A stretch of 64,000 nt of DNA, from contig JAUKPH010000017.1 of assembly GCA_030549335.1 (NCBI GenBank), positions 11,059,501 to 11,123,500 on the forward strand, given 5' to 3'. The stretch is from Pontederia crassipes. Lineage: Eukaryota; Streptophyta; Magnoliopsida; Commelinales; Pontederiaceae. The position numbers were made by a program, and so were the translations under genes. Positions 11,255-23,212 of the stretch are shown here, piece after piece. Below the pieces are notes generated by a model. The model was not told the DNA's origin, searched no databases, and saw nothing but the letters and a program-made list of their open reading frames with translations. Position 1 is the stretch's first letter; each line of letters starts with the position of its first letter.

Positions 11255-11773
11255 TCTCCAAACCTTCGCCGGAAATTTCCTTTGCTCGACAACGTCCTTA
11301 AACTCCCCACTTGCGCCTTAATGACGGCTTGACCCTCCAAACCTTCGCCGCCGCTCCTTTGCTCGACGACGTCCTTAACCTCCCCGCCCGCGCCTTAATG
11401 AGTGGGTGTTGATTAATCAACGCATGAAGCTGCATGCATGCACGCGTCCATGCTGCGTGTACACATTAATGAGACGAAGAAGCATGCCTTAACGTGTGTA
11501 GAGACAGAGAGAGCAAAATTTATTGTCATATCATGACTTATATAATACAAAATTAGATTTTTGACCTCACAATGAATGATAAAATAAGTTAAAATTCATT
11601 AGTATATGCAATAAAAAATAACTTAACCTTATTCGTAATGTAGTGATTAAAGTAAGATTTGTACAATTAAAATTTGAGTTTACATTAAATTACTGTCCTC
11701 ATTCTCCTTAAAAAATTATGCATTAGTGATGATAATGGATTAGAGATTATGAGTTAGAAGTTGGATATTGATT
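11248..11773 (+). repeat. Inverted repeat, left arm (partner 15095-15622)
   Basis: About 525 bp are almost identical to the reverse complement of 15095-15622, with only scattered substitutions visible. The first part (about 11258-11400) is itself a tandem duplication of a roughly 75-bp unit, CAAACCTTCGCC...GCGCCTTAATGA, which in one frame reads as FPLLDNVLKLP / APLLDDVLNLP, so it may derive from a Leu-rich coding end. The arms are separated by 3.3 kb. Confidence 0.85.
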
Positions 11774-11999
11774 AACACTGATATATCATAGTGTACATGA
11801 TATCTTGTGTGTCTTGAGATACGAAGGAACCTAAATAACTGTCGTTTTGCAAAAATACTTGGGACTCCATTTTTATATTGATTGTATAACTATATAAAAG
11901 GACAAATGGTCCTTCAATGAGAAAATTTGTACCCAAGCATGACTTGTTCTGCCATTCGACATTCAATGTCTGTTGAAACGAGAAATACAAACTTTTGAC

Positions 12000-13110
12000 C
12001 TTTTAAAGAGACATCATGAGTCAAATGTTGTTGCACAATTTTAAATATCAAATGAATGCTTAAACTACGTCAAATTTAAGATAAAATAATTATAACAATG
12101 TATTAACTGGAAAGTTTGCTATAATTCCAAAAGATATATTTAGCAATAATAAAGATAAGTTTAATATTTATGTCAAATGATTTTTAGTTGACATCGTCAA
12201 GTGTTGGATGCATAATCACTTAAGTTGAATAGCTAGTTGTGGACAAAAAATAATAATGCAAGAAGAGTTTTCCAATATTTTATATTTTCCTTTGTTAAAA
12301 AGAAAGGCTCATTGATAACCCCGATATAAAAAAAGATATCTGAATAATAAAATAAGACCATTCTTTGTTTAGTTTGTTTGAATTTTCTTCTTTTATGGTT
12401 ACAAATAATCTCTCTTAGTTACTGATATTGTGAATAAAACAATTATTTTTTTCTGACCTATAAAATAATATAAGTACACATTAGAAAATTTTTTGAGCTC
12501 ATTAAATGTATTTAAGAGTTACCTCTCTGGAGAAGAATTAAGGATATTTTTCCCCTTTATCCAACTCATCATAACTATTAACTTTTTCTTGGGCGTCAAA
12601 CTCGCTACTATATCAATATCCATTTATGAATTAAGTCAACTCTTGTTGCAAAATTTTAAACATCAAATGAATGCTTAAACTATATATACGTCAAATTTAA
12701 GATAAAATTAATTATATCAAAGTTTTAAAATAAAAATAAAAATTTAGCTATAATTCCAAAAAAAAATATTTATCAATAATAAAGATAAGTTTAATATTAA
12801 TGTCAAATAGTTTTTAGTTAACATGGTCAATGTTAGATGCATAATCAAATAAGTTGAAGAGTTAGCTGGGGTAAATGTTGTACATCTATTAAAGTGTCAA
12901 AACCATTAATTGTTATAATACAGTAGTATTGTAACAAAAAAAAAAAAAGAGAATACATGATGAAAAAGTGAACGTACTAAAAAACATTCAAATACAATAT
13001 TTTATATTTTCTTTGTTATGAAAAAGGCTCAATGATAGCCATAATACAAGGAGAAAAGATGCCCTAAAAGTTAAGGTAGATCATTCTTTATTTACAGTTT
13101 TTTCTTGTAC
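12000..13110. repeat. Tandem pair of degenerate SPH-upstream units
   Basis: Two direct units, about 12000-12420 and 12630-13110, have a period of about 615 bp. Both contain TCAAATGAATGCTTAAACTA, then a TTCCAAAA block, then a TGTCAAAT...GTTGGATGCATAATCA-type block, and end with TTTGTTA...AAAGGCTCA. They match the upstream region of the SPH gene at 2960-3520 in the same orientation. No SPH coding sequence is seen next to them, so they are probably remnants of a larger SPH gene array. Confidence 0.55.
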
Positions 13111-13357
13111 GGTTACACATATTTTTCTTAGTTAATAAAAGATCCTAAAATATATGAAATAATAAAAACACATATTACAAAGTTTATTTGGCTCTTTATA
13201 TCTAATTAAAAGGGTTACGAAAAACAGTTAGGTTTCGTTTGGTACTGGGAATTCATCGAACAATGGTCTTATTATCATCCAAACACTTATTTTCTTATCT
13301 TGTGAACCCCACGTATAATCATGATAAAAGTTGAGAATCTCATAGTCAAATGGCATT

Positions 13358-13555
13358 TTCAAGTTGCTCTTAATTCAACATTGATAATTATCTTTTTTTT
13401 CTATCAATTTTTTTAATTTTTTTTTTCATAAATTGTTTTATGGAATATGAAGGCAGATTCAAATTGCTCTCCATTCAACATTGATAATTATCTTTTTTCT
13501 CAATTTCTTTATTTTTTTATTTTTTTCCATAAAATGTTTTGTGGAATATGAATTG
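13358..13555. repeat. Tandem duplication of about 98 bp
   Basis: Two direct copies start at about 13360 (CAAGTTGCTCTTAATTCAAC) and 13458 (CAAATTGCTCTCCATTCAAC). Each runs through TTGATAATTATCTTTTTT, a T-rich tract, and a TTTTGTGGAATATGAA-like end. The stretch lies next to GTTTGGTACTGGGAATTC sequence typical of small DNA-transposon ends, but terminal repeats were not resolved. Confidence 0.55.
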
Positions 13556-13689
13556 GTGTCATAATTCATGTATCGGTTTTTTTTTTCAAAAGACCTGAAT
13601 ATTAAGTGTTATAATAAATACATGTTCCTCGCTCAAGAAGACGGTCAGTTTACTTAGAAAAAACAGTTTAAATAGAGGAACAGATACTT

Positions 13690-14960
13690 GCGGTGATCTC
13701 TACAGGACCGAGCAACATTGACGTCCATCCAACTCCAGCGCAACGATATCAAGCAAAAACTAGCGACTTTCGTCGACGACGACAGCAAAAGCGTCGACCT
13801 CCACAATGGTCCATCTGCATGCTTGATATTTTGTATACTAGCGCCGACTCCAGAGTGGACGAGGAGGATGGGATATGTTCGGCGTGACGTTGAGTGGTGA
13901 GCAGCTGCTGTGGATGGAGGACTTTATCGCTACCACAGTAGTTTGATGAGGAAACTCTTCTCAGAGGAGGGAGAGGGGCTGGCTGATGCCTCCAACGGCA
14001 TGGAGGACGACAACCTTGCGATCGAGGCCGGCGTTGGACGCGAAGTTGAGATGTATAACTCACCTAAAACCCGCCCAGTGGAGCATAGGAGCAGTGTGGC
14101 ATAGTTGCCGTCGCGAGCCGCACCAGCCGCAAGAGCCTCCGGCGTCGGCGACGACGACGCCCATAGCGCCAGAGGCGGTGCAGCCGACCATCGTGCAGCC
14201 ACCTCGCTCGTCGCCCTGAAGTCCGATCACCGCAAGTCCGGCATACGACAACCACGTGAAGAAAGCCGAGTGATGCTCTATTACTACGGCCAGTAGCAGG
14301 ACCATTTCTCGTCCCTCGACGAATCTGTTGCCCTGCGCTCCAAGCACGCCGAGATGTCAATGATGTACAGGAGGAGTCAACGGCGGCAGCTCTCCTCGTA
14401 AGGAGAAGCAGCAGTAGCCGGAGGCGACGGAGGTGGCGAGGTCGTTCACTTTCTCCACTCGCTTCCCATCTTGCTGACTCTGCTTGAGGAGTTGACGACG
14501 GCAGCGGCGGCTGTGAGGAGGAACAGCAGCAGAGCGCTGTCCGCAGGAGCAGTCAGCTCTCCCTCTCCTCGTAAGGACAAGGAGGAGCCCGACCCCGCAT
14601 GAGGAGTTGACAATGGAGGCGGCGGCTGTGAGGAGGAGGAGCAGCAGCAGGGCCCCAGAGCGCTGTCCGCAGGAGGAGTCAACGGTGGCGGCAGCTCTTC
14701 TCGTAAGGAGAAGGAGCAGCAGCAACCGGGGGCGATGACGGTGGCAGAGGTCCTTCACTTTCTCTCCGTGTCGGGCGACGATGACCTCTCAGCCGAGGAC
14801 AGGGACCTTTTCCGCCTACTACACCTCTGCAGCGCCCCCTCCTGGACCCTCTCCTTCCACGCTCTACGCCGCCTCTTGATCGACCGAGGCCACCTCCTCG
14901 CCGCCCTGCGACTTTTCTCCGAGCATTCTGGCCGCCGCGTATAAGACAATTCACGCGGAC
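13690..14960 (+). pseudogene. GC-rich decayed coding region(s), product unknown
   Basis: Between the arms of the 11.2/15.1-kb inverted repeat lies a GC-rich region with many short plus-strand frames that look like pieces of one broken reading frame, for example a stretch around 14285-14365 reading QDHFSSLDESVALRSKHAEM. Runs of GGAGGAGC/CAGCAGC tandem variants fill 14360-14720, including a repeated CGCAGGAGGAGTCAACGG word. The last frame, 14735-14944 (69 codons), contains SFHALRRLLIDRGHLLAALRLF, which is reminiscent of a pentatricopeptide-type helix pair but is too short to assign. No intact gene is supported. Confidence 0.3.
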
Positions 14961-15094
14961 CTCTATGCTTTTCCCCTTTAACTAAATTCCTCATGTATAT
15001 TTTTATTTTACTATCCTTATTTTTTTTTATCTCTTCATGTCTTTTTCGTCAACGATAATGCAATATCTTTTAGTGTTATCTAAGTTTATCTGAT

Positions 15095-15622
15095 TTAATC
15101 AATATCTAACTTCTAACTCATAATCTCTAATCCATTATCATCACTAATGCATAATTTTTTAAGGAGAATGAGGACAGTAATTTAATGTAAACTCAAATTT
15201 TAATTGTACAAATCTTACTTTAATCACTACATTACGAATAAGGTTAAGTTATTTTTTATTGCATATACTAATGAATTTTAACTTATTTTATCATTCATTG
15301 TGAGGTCAAAAATCTAATTTTGTATTATATAAGTCATGATATGACAATAAATTTTGCTCTCTCTGTCTCTACACACGTTAAGGCATGCTTCTTCGTCTCA
15401 TTAATGTGTACACGCAGCATGGACGCGTGCATGCATGCAGCTTCATGCGTTGATTAATCAACACCCACTCATTAAGGCGCGGGCGGGGAGGTTAAGGACG
15501 TCGTCGAGCAAAGGAGCGGCGGCGAAGGTTTGGAGGGTCAAGCCGTCATTAAGGCGCAAGTGGGGAGTTTAAGGACGTTGTCGAGCAAAGGAAATTTCCG
15601 GCGAAGGTTTCGAGAATAGAGT
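15095..15622 (-). repeat. Inverted repeat, right arm (partner 11248-11773)
   Basis: This is the reverse-complement partner of the left arm and keeps the same tandem roughly 75-bp unit at its end. It stops exactly at AGAGT (15618-15622), which abuts the TGTAACAC end of an LTR. In the left arm the corresponding position continues without a break into the F-box-like remnant, so a rearrangement separated the two pieces here. Confidence 0.85.
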
Positions 15623-17070
15623 TGTAACACAACGGTCAAAAAAAAAGAAGGAGAGACAATGATAGAAATAAAACCAATGTCTCCCTTTTTCTCATCCTTG
15701 ACTGGTCTCTTCTCATTTCCCCTTCTTCTTTGTCTTCTTCTGCTGCAACCTCTCTCTCTCTCCACTCCATGCTCTGTCCCTCTTCGCGATTCGAGCAGGC
15801 TAACCACCTACCAAGCTCCCCAATGGCCGCACCTGGAGCCTGGCCGAGATCTGGCCGCCGGATTCGATGGGTGACGAGCAACAGCCGGGTCTCACTCTCC
15901 TCCCCTATAAGAGGCACTCAGCCCTCTTTCGTTCTCCCCCTCTGCTTATCTGTTTCTCTTAGTCGAACTGCTGTCCTCACTCGTTCTTCTTCTTATCTCC
16001 GGTGTGCGGGCAGGCGCGAGCGGGCGACATCGGAGGACATCTCCGGCGCAGGCGAACCGTAGAGACCTTAACGTGGTGAGAAAGAACTCCTCTGTTTCCC
16101 TCTAGTTCTCGCTGCAAATGCCTCGCCTCTCACTGCTCTTTTTCCCCTTCGACAAGTGGGCAGCAAACAGAGAGCGCGGACGTTGACGACCACTCCGGCG
16201 CCGACGACGTGAGGAGCAGAGGAGGACACATGGACGAACCGCGAACGACTTCCCGACAGCAACGTAGGTGAAAAGATGTGTGGATCTCAGAATCTTCTTC
16301 ATAAATCGTGTTTCTCGAAGAACTAGCATGCCTGATTTTCCTCTCATGAACTGGACTCCCGAACATGAAAGAATAATGCTCTTGATTGACGATATGTCAA
16401 CCTTCTGCTATGAACGAAAGAACTCGTGTTACTTGAATGATGTTTGCATAAGACCGAACCAACGAAACGATGATGTACATGTATGAAAACGTGAATGATG
16501 CGTAGTATTACTAGATGCATGCTTAGCGTAGATGTCTCGTAATGAATACTTAGATTCATGCTGTGATGCCAATGTTTTATTGCTCACGAGTGTTTTTTTC
16601 CCCGCAATGAAATTTTGCAAGTGAGAATGCCAACTGATGAGGGATGGAGGGCACAGAACTTGAAGAACGCTGCACATGACTGACATTTTGCTTAAAGCTT
16701 TTCTTGCTACATTTCTTTCAAGTTGTAATTTGTTTAGAGACATCATGCATTCCGCTCATCGAACTTCTCTTTCACATGTTGAACTTGATGCATTTCCGCA
16801 CTTTGCTATAAGATATGTTAACTACTTTCCGCCTTAATATTTAATGTTTGAACTTTCGCATATTAGACTACATAAATTATCAAATGTTTCTTGACATTCC
16901 ATCGTTTGAACTTTTCGCATTAAAGTCTTTGATTATATTTTTTTATTATATTAATGCCACGTATGCCATTTTGTTGAATGGTCATGGTCAGTAGAGTAGT
17001 AGACAGTGTAGCGCTCCCGGGTCAACCTGATTGCCTACGTGACAGGAGGGGCAATTTTGGGGGTGTTACA
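15623..17070 (+). mobile_element. Complete LTR (1448 bp), apparently solo
   Basis: The element begins TGTAACAC and ends GTGTTACA, perfect 8-bp terminal inverted repeats with the canonical TG...CA ends. A TATAAGA box lies at 15906-15912, after CT-rich U3 sequence and before a GC-rich leader, which places transcription on the plus strand. The last roughly 485 bp (16585-17070) match, inverted, 27137-27616, the PBS-proximal end of the gypsy element's 5' LTR, so it is a related LTR family. The flanks (AGAGT on the left, TTCTT on the right) do not match each other. AGAGT is, however, the complement of ACTCT at 17612-17616. Confidence 0.75.
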
Positions 17071-17616
17071 TTCTTCGACGTGCACGCTGCTCGTGGGGTA
17101 CGGGGCACGGTCCTCGTCGTGCAGTTTGTTCTCCGAGCCATCGAACACGTCCACTCCCCATTGTTCCCATCGCAGAGATCACGGCGTCGTAGTCGGCCTT
17201 CGCGGCGCGCACGAGGAACGTCGACCCTTGGTAGGTGTCGTGGTCTTTGCTGTTGGTGCTATCATAAATCTCCAACGCACCGTTGAAGATGTACTCGATC
17301 CCCACATCCGCGTTGCTGAGGGAGGCGAAGGACTCGAGCTCGAAGGGGTACCTGTTAACCCACTTGAGCCTCTTCTCCTTCTTCATGTGCATGTGCATGC
17401 CAACGGCCCTCGCCCCGCGCAGAAGCTCTTGCGTGTTGTCCGGACATTGCGGAGGTCGGCGAGGGGCAGTTGTCGGCCAACTTCGCCATGCACGATGTCT
17501 ACGATGAGGTCTTGCGGTAGGCGATCGATGATGTTGTTAGTCGACGACGAGGACTGAGCTGATTTCTTTTTCTTCTTGTCATGGATGAGGTCGTGCTAGC
17601 TACAGGGGAGACAACT
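17071..17616 (-). pseudogene. F-box-like protein gene, broken
   Basis: Read on the minus strand from about 17580, one frame gives a Lys/Ser-rich leader, then IIDRLPQDLIVDIVHGEVG and PLADLRNVRTTRKSFCA, which has the Leu-Pro plus hydrophobic pattern of a plant F-box. The frame then meets a stop, and the reading continues in another frame as the 110-codon piece 17066-17398 (KEKRLKWVNRYPFELESF ... STFLVRAAKADYDAVISAMG). A frameshift near 17385-17400 is therefore needed, there is no in-frame ATG, and an upstream stop is present. The gene end is cut by the LTR at 17070. F-box proteins are SCF ubiquitin-ligase adaptors; the assignment rests on the short N-terminal pattern only. Confidence 0.45.
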
Positions 17617-20600
17617 CTTGTAGTGTTCCGAGGGATGTCACATATGTGATTTCTTTACCTCTACTTTGACTCTTTGACCTCTTTACTTGACCGATTTATT
17701 GACTGAATGCGAAGCGAAAGAATAAATGAATATAATATTACAGCGGAAGGCTTCATGAATACAATAAAGAATAACTTAATGAAAGAATCAACAAACATAT
17801 ATATGAATAGCGGAAGACTTAAAGAGAGAAGATAACATAGCGGAAGATTATATGATAAGAGGAAGACGACAAAAGCAAATGCTGAAGCTTAACATATATC
17901 AAAATTTTAACTAGCCTTCATAAGAGGCAACAGTACATGAATCACATACGCCCAAAAAGTGATCAAAATACATCTAAAAAAGGTACCTTAGTATGAGTAG
18001 ACAATCTCATTACTAAGTACGGTGCGGGAAGCAAAAAGGTGTACTCGTCCGTCCAAAAAGGTAGTGGCTCATGAATAGAAGACTAATCTAGATAAAGTAG
18101 CGGCTCCGGTCCATAAAGATACGGTAAGATCCGTCACCATACACGGCCCAACACAAGCAACGGTACATGAGATAACTACTACTACATTCCATAAGAACCA
18201 TATGCAATAACACGCCGCCCCGTCGAGACCTCCGGACACACAGCACCACCTCCCAGATAGCCATCACGCACCTGTGGAGATCACACAGGGGAGCGAGCTC
18301 AACTGCTAGTATAAAGCTAAGTGTGAGTTCATATAAATCATAAATCAATTCTATCCAAACATAGCATGAAAAGAGTATATAATCAATATAATGAAATAAT
18401 CATGGATAGAGATTTATCAGTCATGGCATGTATAAAGATCATAATAACAATGTCATATAAAAAGGTCATGATCATGAAAGAGAAATACATTTTCATAACC
18501 ATGTGCCATGTTTAACTTTCATACATTGATACTTACTTAATCAATACATTTCTTCTTTACTTTCATCTTTACCTTTATCAATACATTCATAACTGTCATC
18601 TTTTGAAGAGCTCTTCATCATTAGGGGAAATACCATTGTTTGAAACTGATGATACAACTATCTAGACATCATATGCACGTGGGGGATCAGTGCCACAGCG
18701 AACCCCGTCGGGTTAGGATGACCTCGCCACCGGCGAAAGAAACCATCCGTGGGAGAAACTTCCACCTAAATAGAGCAAATGGTAACCCATGAGGGGGCCT
18801 GTTACGAGGCGAGAACATCATCCCTCATCGTACATGCGTCTGTCTTTCGATTTATCGATCAAGGCAACGATAGGTCTTCATCTTTCGATGGATCTTTATT
18901 TGCTTAGAAAATCTCGTGGACGGAAGTCTATTGAGAAAACCAGGTTTAAGATACCAAGATCATGACTTTCATTCCGCACGACGGATGCCCAAAGGTCACG
19001 GGTCATTTGTCGAGAACATTTCGATCGACCGAAGGAGTGCGGTCGCCGCTTTTTATTATTTTTATTCATCATATCATGATTCATATTCATTCATTATCTC
19101 GTTCATGAAAATCATCATTTACTTTAGAGTCATGGTCATAATCGTAATCGAAAGTTCGAGGAAATCATTATCATTCTTAGCGTAATTAGCATAATCATAC
19201 TTAGTCTATTTCGTGAAGAGATATCGATAATCATAATCAGATGAAAGGCATGGTTTCATATAAAATCAGGGGACAATATTCATAGGATTAACATGGAAAT
19301 AGATCCAAGGGTGTCTCATGAGTTCAAAAGTCGGAAAGTCATAAATATAGAAAATAGGTTCCGAACTTGGGCCGAGTAAAGAAAACCCGAGCCGAGTTGG
19401 TTGAAGTCGGGCTCGGTTTGTTGAGGTGAAAACCGAGAGGAAACCCGGGCCGAGTTAGGAAGACGATCGAGTCGGGAGAATCGATTCTCCCGATCGTCTT
19501 CTCCGTGGCAAACCCGGACCGAGTCGTGGGTGACCCGGTCTAGGCACCTGGTTCGCCCCGAGCTCAAGCTCGGCATCAATGGCAGACCCGGGCCGTGCTC
19601 GGGGTAACCCGGTGTGGTTAGACCGAGCAAGGGCCGAGTTCTGAGGAACCCAGGCTGGGTTCGATCGAGTCATAAAATAGGTTTTCATAGTTCGTCTTTT
19701 TCGACGATCGCTGGCATAAAATAAACTAAGCATAACTACATCTAACTACAATAGCAAAATAGACGGTGAAATAGGGATCAATGATAATCATGTAATCAAT
19801 ATATCAAGGATGAACGATATTGTACTCTAATGCAATGCATTGACTATAATAGATCAATATTTCATTCCTAAATAATATCAATAACTATGCTTTATTATTT
19901 ACTATGACTATACTTTATCTTCACTTTGCATTATCTTTACTATACCATGTTCTATACTTTACTATACCATATTTTTTATGGTGCCATACTTTACTTTACA
20001 ATGGTCTCTGCTTTACTTTACAGTACTCTGCTTTACATTGCTTTATTGTGAGTTGCACTATGTCTTTTACATTACTATAATATCCTTAAAGTTAGTTATC
20101 CTAAACGAGCTCGATTTTATTAATTGGGATGCTAGAGGTGCCTCTCTGAATCTCGAAAGTCAGTAAACCCATAAAGGAAAAAGGGGTGGTTGTTACAACC
20201 TCACCCAATTCGGAATGTAGGTGGAAAAGAAACTACACCCCAAGAACAGTAGTCAATTAAAAAACTTGTAGGTTCACTGTCTCCTCAGCTAGCTACCTAG
20301 CTACATGTCCCTCTGTAACAATACAATAATATCTGGAGGAAGGAGTATGACCATTGCATCACGCTTCATTCGAGATACAGGTGAGAGAAGACCTGAAATC
20401 TCAGGAATAGTGGTCATTGAAGATCAGTAGTTTCGTTGTCTCCTCAGCTAACTACCTATCCCTCATTTGCTTTAACTCTAATCTTTGCTCTATACTTTAG
20501 GGGCGGCACATAGCAATCTCATATCTTTATCTTTACTTTGTTTATCTTTGGTTATCATGAAATCTATGACTCAGGACACAACTGAGCATTAATCTTTGTA

Positions 20601-21661
20601 CAATAGGACTCAACCACCATAGGTGAACTGGTTAGAGTCTCAGATTCTGATTTAAAGTTAAAATCAAATCTCTGTTTGAATCGATCGACCGTTTCTGGAC
20701 CGGTCGATCGTTTCTTTAGGTTCGGCCGAGCCGAGCTAGTGGACTTGAACCGGTCGATCGTCCTGTGAGATCGGTCGACCGTTCTAACATACCGGTCGAC
20801 CGGTCCTCTTGGATCAGTCAACCTGCGGTGTTAGTGAATCGGTCGACCGTACATGTGAGTCAGTCGATCGGTCATTTAACTGGATCGGTCGACCATTCTG
20901 ATGATCGGTCGACCGGTTGCAGGGTTTTACAAAATGCGCACTGCGTGCAGTATCGATCGCCCGCTCGGAAGATTGGTCGACCGATTTCAAGGCTAAACCT
21001 GTCAGATGGTGGGTAGGTCGGCCAGACTTCTCCATCGATTTTGGCTGGTCCTCCGGTCATCAAATTAGCACGACATGAATACAAAAATTGAAGGTAACAC
21101 TCTCAGGATCATAATGAATTATTCTTCCATATCAAATGACCACTATTTCTTCATCTAGGGATTTAAGACGCTAAGGTACCTTTGTTACGTCAATTTTTGG
21201 ATTCGTCGAATAACTGCGACCGTCCGATGATCACCGGTCGTCCTGGGCCGGTGTAGGAAGATGCGCCTGGTCCTTGCGCACGTCGAGAAGGGTCTAGGTG
21301 CATCGAAGAGAGGTCGGGTCATTCGTTGTTCGTTGTTAACGTCGCGCTCTGTTCTGTTTGTGCGTGTGCATTGTGCGTCGGTCGTCGGTTCGAAGGAAGA
21401 AGAAGAAGATGAGGTGGCGGCCGGATGAGGGTATCCAAGGGGCCATAGGGGCGCCCCTAATGGTCCATTTTATAGCATCTGCTGGCCAGAGTGGCCGGCC
21501 GATTCTGAGCGACATCAGGGGAGGAAAATCCTCCCCTGTCGACCGTTTCATCACGATTTGTTTCCTTTTTTTTTGAATTCTACCCATTAATGACAATTTG
21601 ATTTCCTTTTATTGCTTTGATTTCCCATTGATTTCTTATGAAAAAAATTATATCTGTTACA
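17617..21661 (-). repeat. 3' LTR of gypsy element 1
   Basis: On the minus strand the LTR starts TGTAACAGATATAA directly after the PPT and ends ...GGAACACTACA at 17617, about 4.05 kb. The part 19745-21661 matches the 5' LTR part 27630-29660 closely, including a CGGTCGACCG-rich array (20680-20985). The part 17617-19740 has no counterpart in the 5' LTR. It includes a stretch with repeated 'agcggaag' words (17741-17850) and a GGGGGATCAGTGCCACAGCG region (18679-18700). Confidence 0.7.
20680..20985. repeat. CGGTCGACCG palindrome array, 3' LTR copy
   Basis: Around fourteen exact or one-step variants of the self-complementary decamer CGGTCGACCG (for example CGGTCGATCG) are spaced irregularly by about 10-40 bp. 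They are separated by unrelated spacers such as TTCTAACATA and GTACATGTGAGT. The same spacers recur in order in the 5' LTR copy. Read as protein, the array gives VDRS-type repeats that have no coding meaning. Confidence 0.8.
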
Positions 21662-21676
21662 TTATTACCCGATTAA
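21662..21676 (-). other. Polypurine tract of gypsy element 1
   Basis: On the minus strand, AATCGGGTAATAA lies immediately before the TGTAACAG start of the 3' LTR. The position and purine bias fit the plus-strand primer of LTR retrotransposons. The core is short and contains T residues, so it may be degenerate. Confidence 0.55.
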
Positions 21677-21707
21677 AAGAAAATCCGTCCTCGAATTTTG
21701 ATAAGAG

Positions 21708-22169
21708 TTAGGACTTACCAAATAATTGTGAAAACTTTTCTCGCATCTCTGATTCTACTTCCCAGGTGGCTTCTTTTTCTTGATGATGCTTCCATGCTAC
21801 TTTGACTAGCGATACTCTCTTCTTTTCTTGTTTGTGTTCTTGATATTCCAATATCTCTATGGGCTGTTCTTCATAGGTCAGATCCTCCTTGAGGTTTGGT
21901 TCCTCAATTTGAATCACGTTGGCATAATCGTGCTTGTACATCCGGAGTAGAGAAACATGTAAGACGTTGTGTACTCTAGCATATGTTGGGGATAGGGCCA
22001 ACCTGCATGCTGAATCACCAACCATATCTAAGATCTCAAAAGGACCTACATACCTTGGACTCAATTTTTCACGTTTACTAAAACGCATTACACCTTTGGT
22101 GGAGGAGACTTTAAGCAGAACCTGATCTCCTGCCTTGAACGTATGTTCTCGGGGTTTTCTTATCTGCAT
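21708..22169 (-). pseudogene. Integrase C-terminal / chromodomain-like segment, element 1
   Basis: An open 153-residue stretch begins QIRKPREHTFKAGDQVLLKVS and contains KLSPRYVGPFEIL (the integrase C-terminal SH3-like GPF motif), then VHNVLHVSLLRMYKHD. It ends with VSLVKVAWKHHQEKEATWEVE, the chromodomain-like ATWE tail that targets insertion to heterochromatin in chromoviruses. The piece is intact internally but is separated by a frameshift from the integrase core, so it would not be made as part of Pol. Confidence 0.75.
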
Positions 22170-22970
22170 AGGCCTTCTGGCAATCTTGAGCAGATTTCAT
22201 CTTTTTCTTTATCAATTCCACCATGTCTATGTACTCATGTGTCTGCTTTTGTAATTCAGCACTCAAGATCTTTCTTTCACCCACTTCGCCCCAACATGCC
22301 GGGAGGCGACATGGTCGACCATACAATGCTTCAAAGGAGGACATCTCTATACTAGCATGGAAGCTGTTATTATAAGAGAACTCAATAAGAAGTAAATGCT
22401 TGTCCCACTTACCGTGCCAATTTATGGCACATGCTCTAAGCATGTCCTCCAGTGTTTGAATCGTTCTCTTTGATTGTCCATCTGTTTGAGTATGTAAGGC
22501 GGTACTGTAGCGAAGTCTTGTCTCAAAAGCATTTTGGAAACTTTTTCAAAATATCGATATGAATCTGGGATCTCTATCAGATACAATAGTTAATGGAACC
22601 CCGTGAAGTCTAACAATCTCCTGCACATATAAGTCCATTAAACTTTCAAAGGAAGTGAGCCAATTTAGTGAGTCGATACACTATCATCCATATAGTGTCA
22701 TGTCCCTTATGAGTCAGGGGTAAGCCGGTGATGAAATTCATTGATATCTCTTTCCACTTTCATTGTGGAATACCCAAACTCTTCAAGGTTCCTTGGAATT
22801 TCTGGTGCTCCACCTTGACTTGTTGGCACACTATACATTTGGAGACATATTCTGCAATCTCCTTTTTCATATCTCGCCACCAGAAACTCCTCTGCGCATC
22901 TTTATATATTTTAGTACTCCCTGGGTGAATCACAAATTTTGACTTGTGGCATTCATCTAACATTTTCCTT
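22111..22970 (-). pseudogene. Integrase zinc finger and core, element 1
   Basis: The zinc-binding HHCC region reads ECHKSKFVIHPGSTK ... CIVCQQVK (22760-22963). The core then runs through several frames. The usual MDFI catalytic aspartate is MNFI here, and the TDGQ-ERT glutamate is lysine (TDGQSKRT), so two of the three DDE residues are lost, both as G-to-A type changes. The second aspartate (SDRD) remains. Stops are present, for example TGA in the AHFL region and in the FISIF region. The 22111-22443 frame carries EALYGRPCRLP and the region leading to the C-terminal domain. Confidence 0.75.
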
Positions 22971-23212
22971 CAAAGTTCGGGTATATTCGGTACACATAAG
23001 CGATCACGGTACCTTATGCCTCCATTTGCTGAGACATTAAAATTTGTACTCACAAGATTAGTCTTTATCAACATATTCTGATAATCTGAGTCCTCTACTT
23101 GTGCTTCAATAATCCTTCTTATAATATCTTGTACAATGCGCTGCATCATTATTAGTGACCCATCATGCCTTACTCTCGGTGTCTACCTGAAAAGTTCTTC
23201 CATCATTTCGAA

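Noticed and set aside
14735..14944. 69-codon frame as a pentatricopeptide protein
   Set aside because: Only one helix-pair-like stretch is present and the frame ends at once; kept as part of an unassigned decayed region.
20564..21084. Proteins with repeated VDRS/RSTD motifs (also at 28445-29096)
   Set aside because: They are translations of the CGGTCGACCG array; every frame gives similar peptides because the motif is palindromic.
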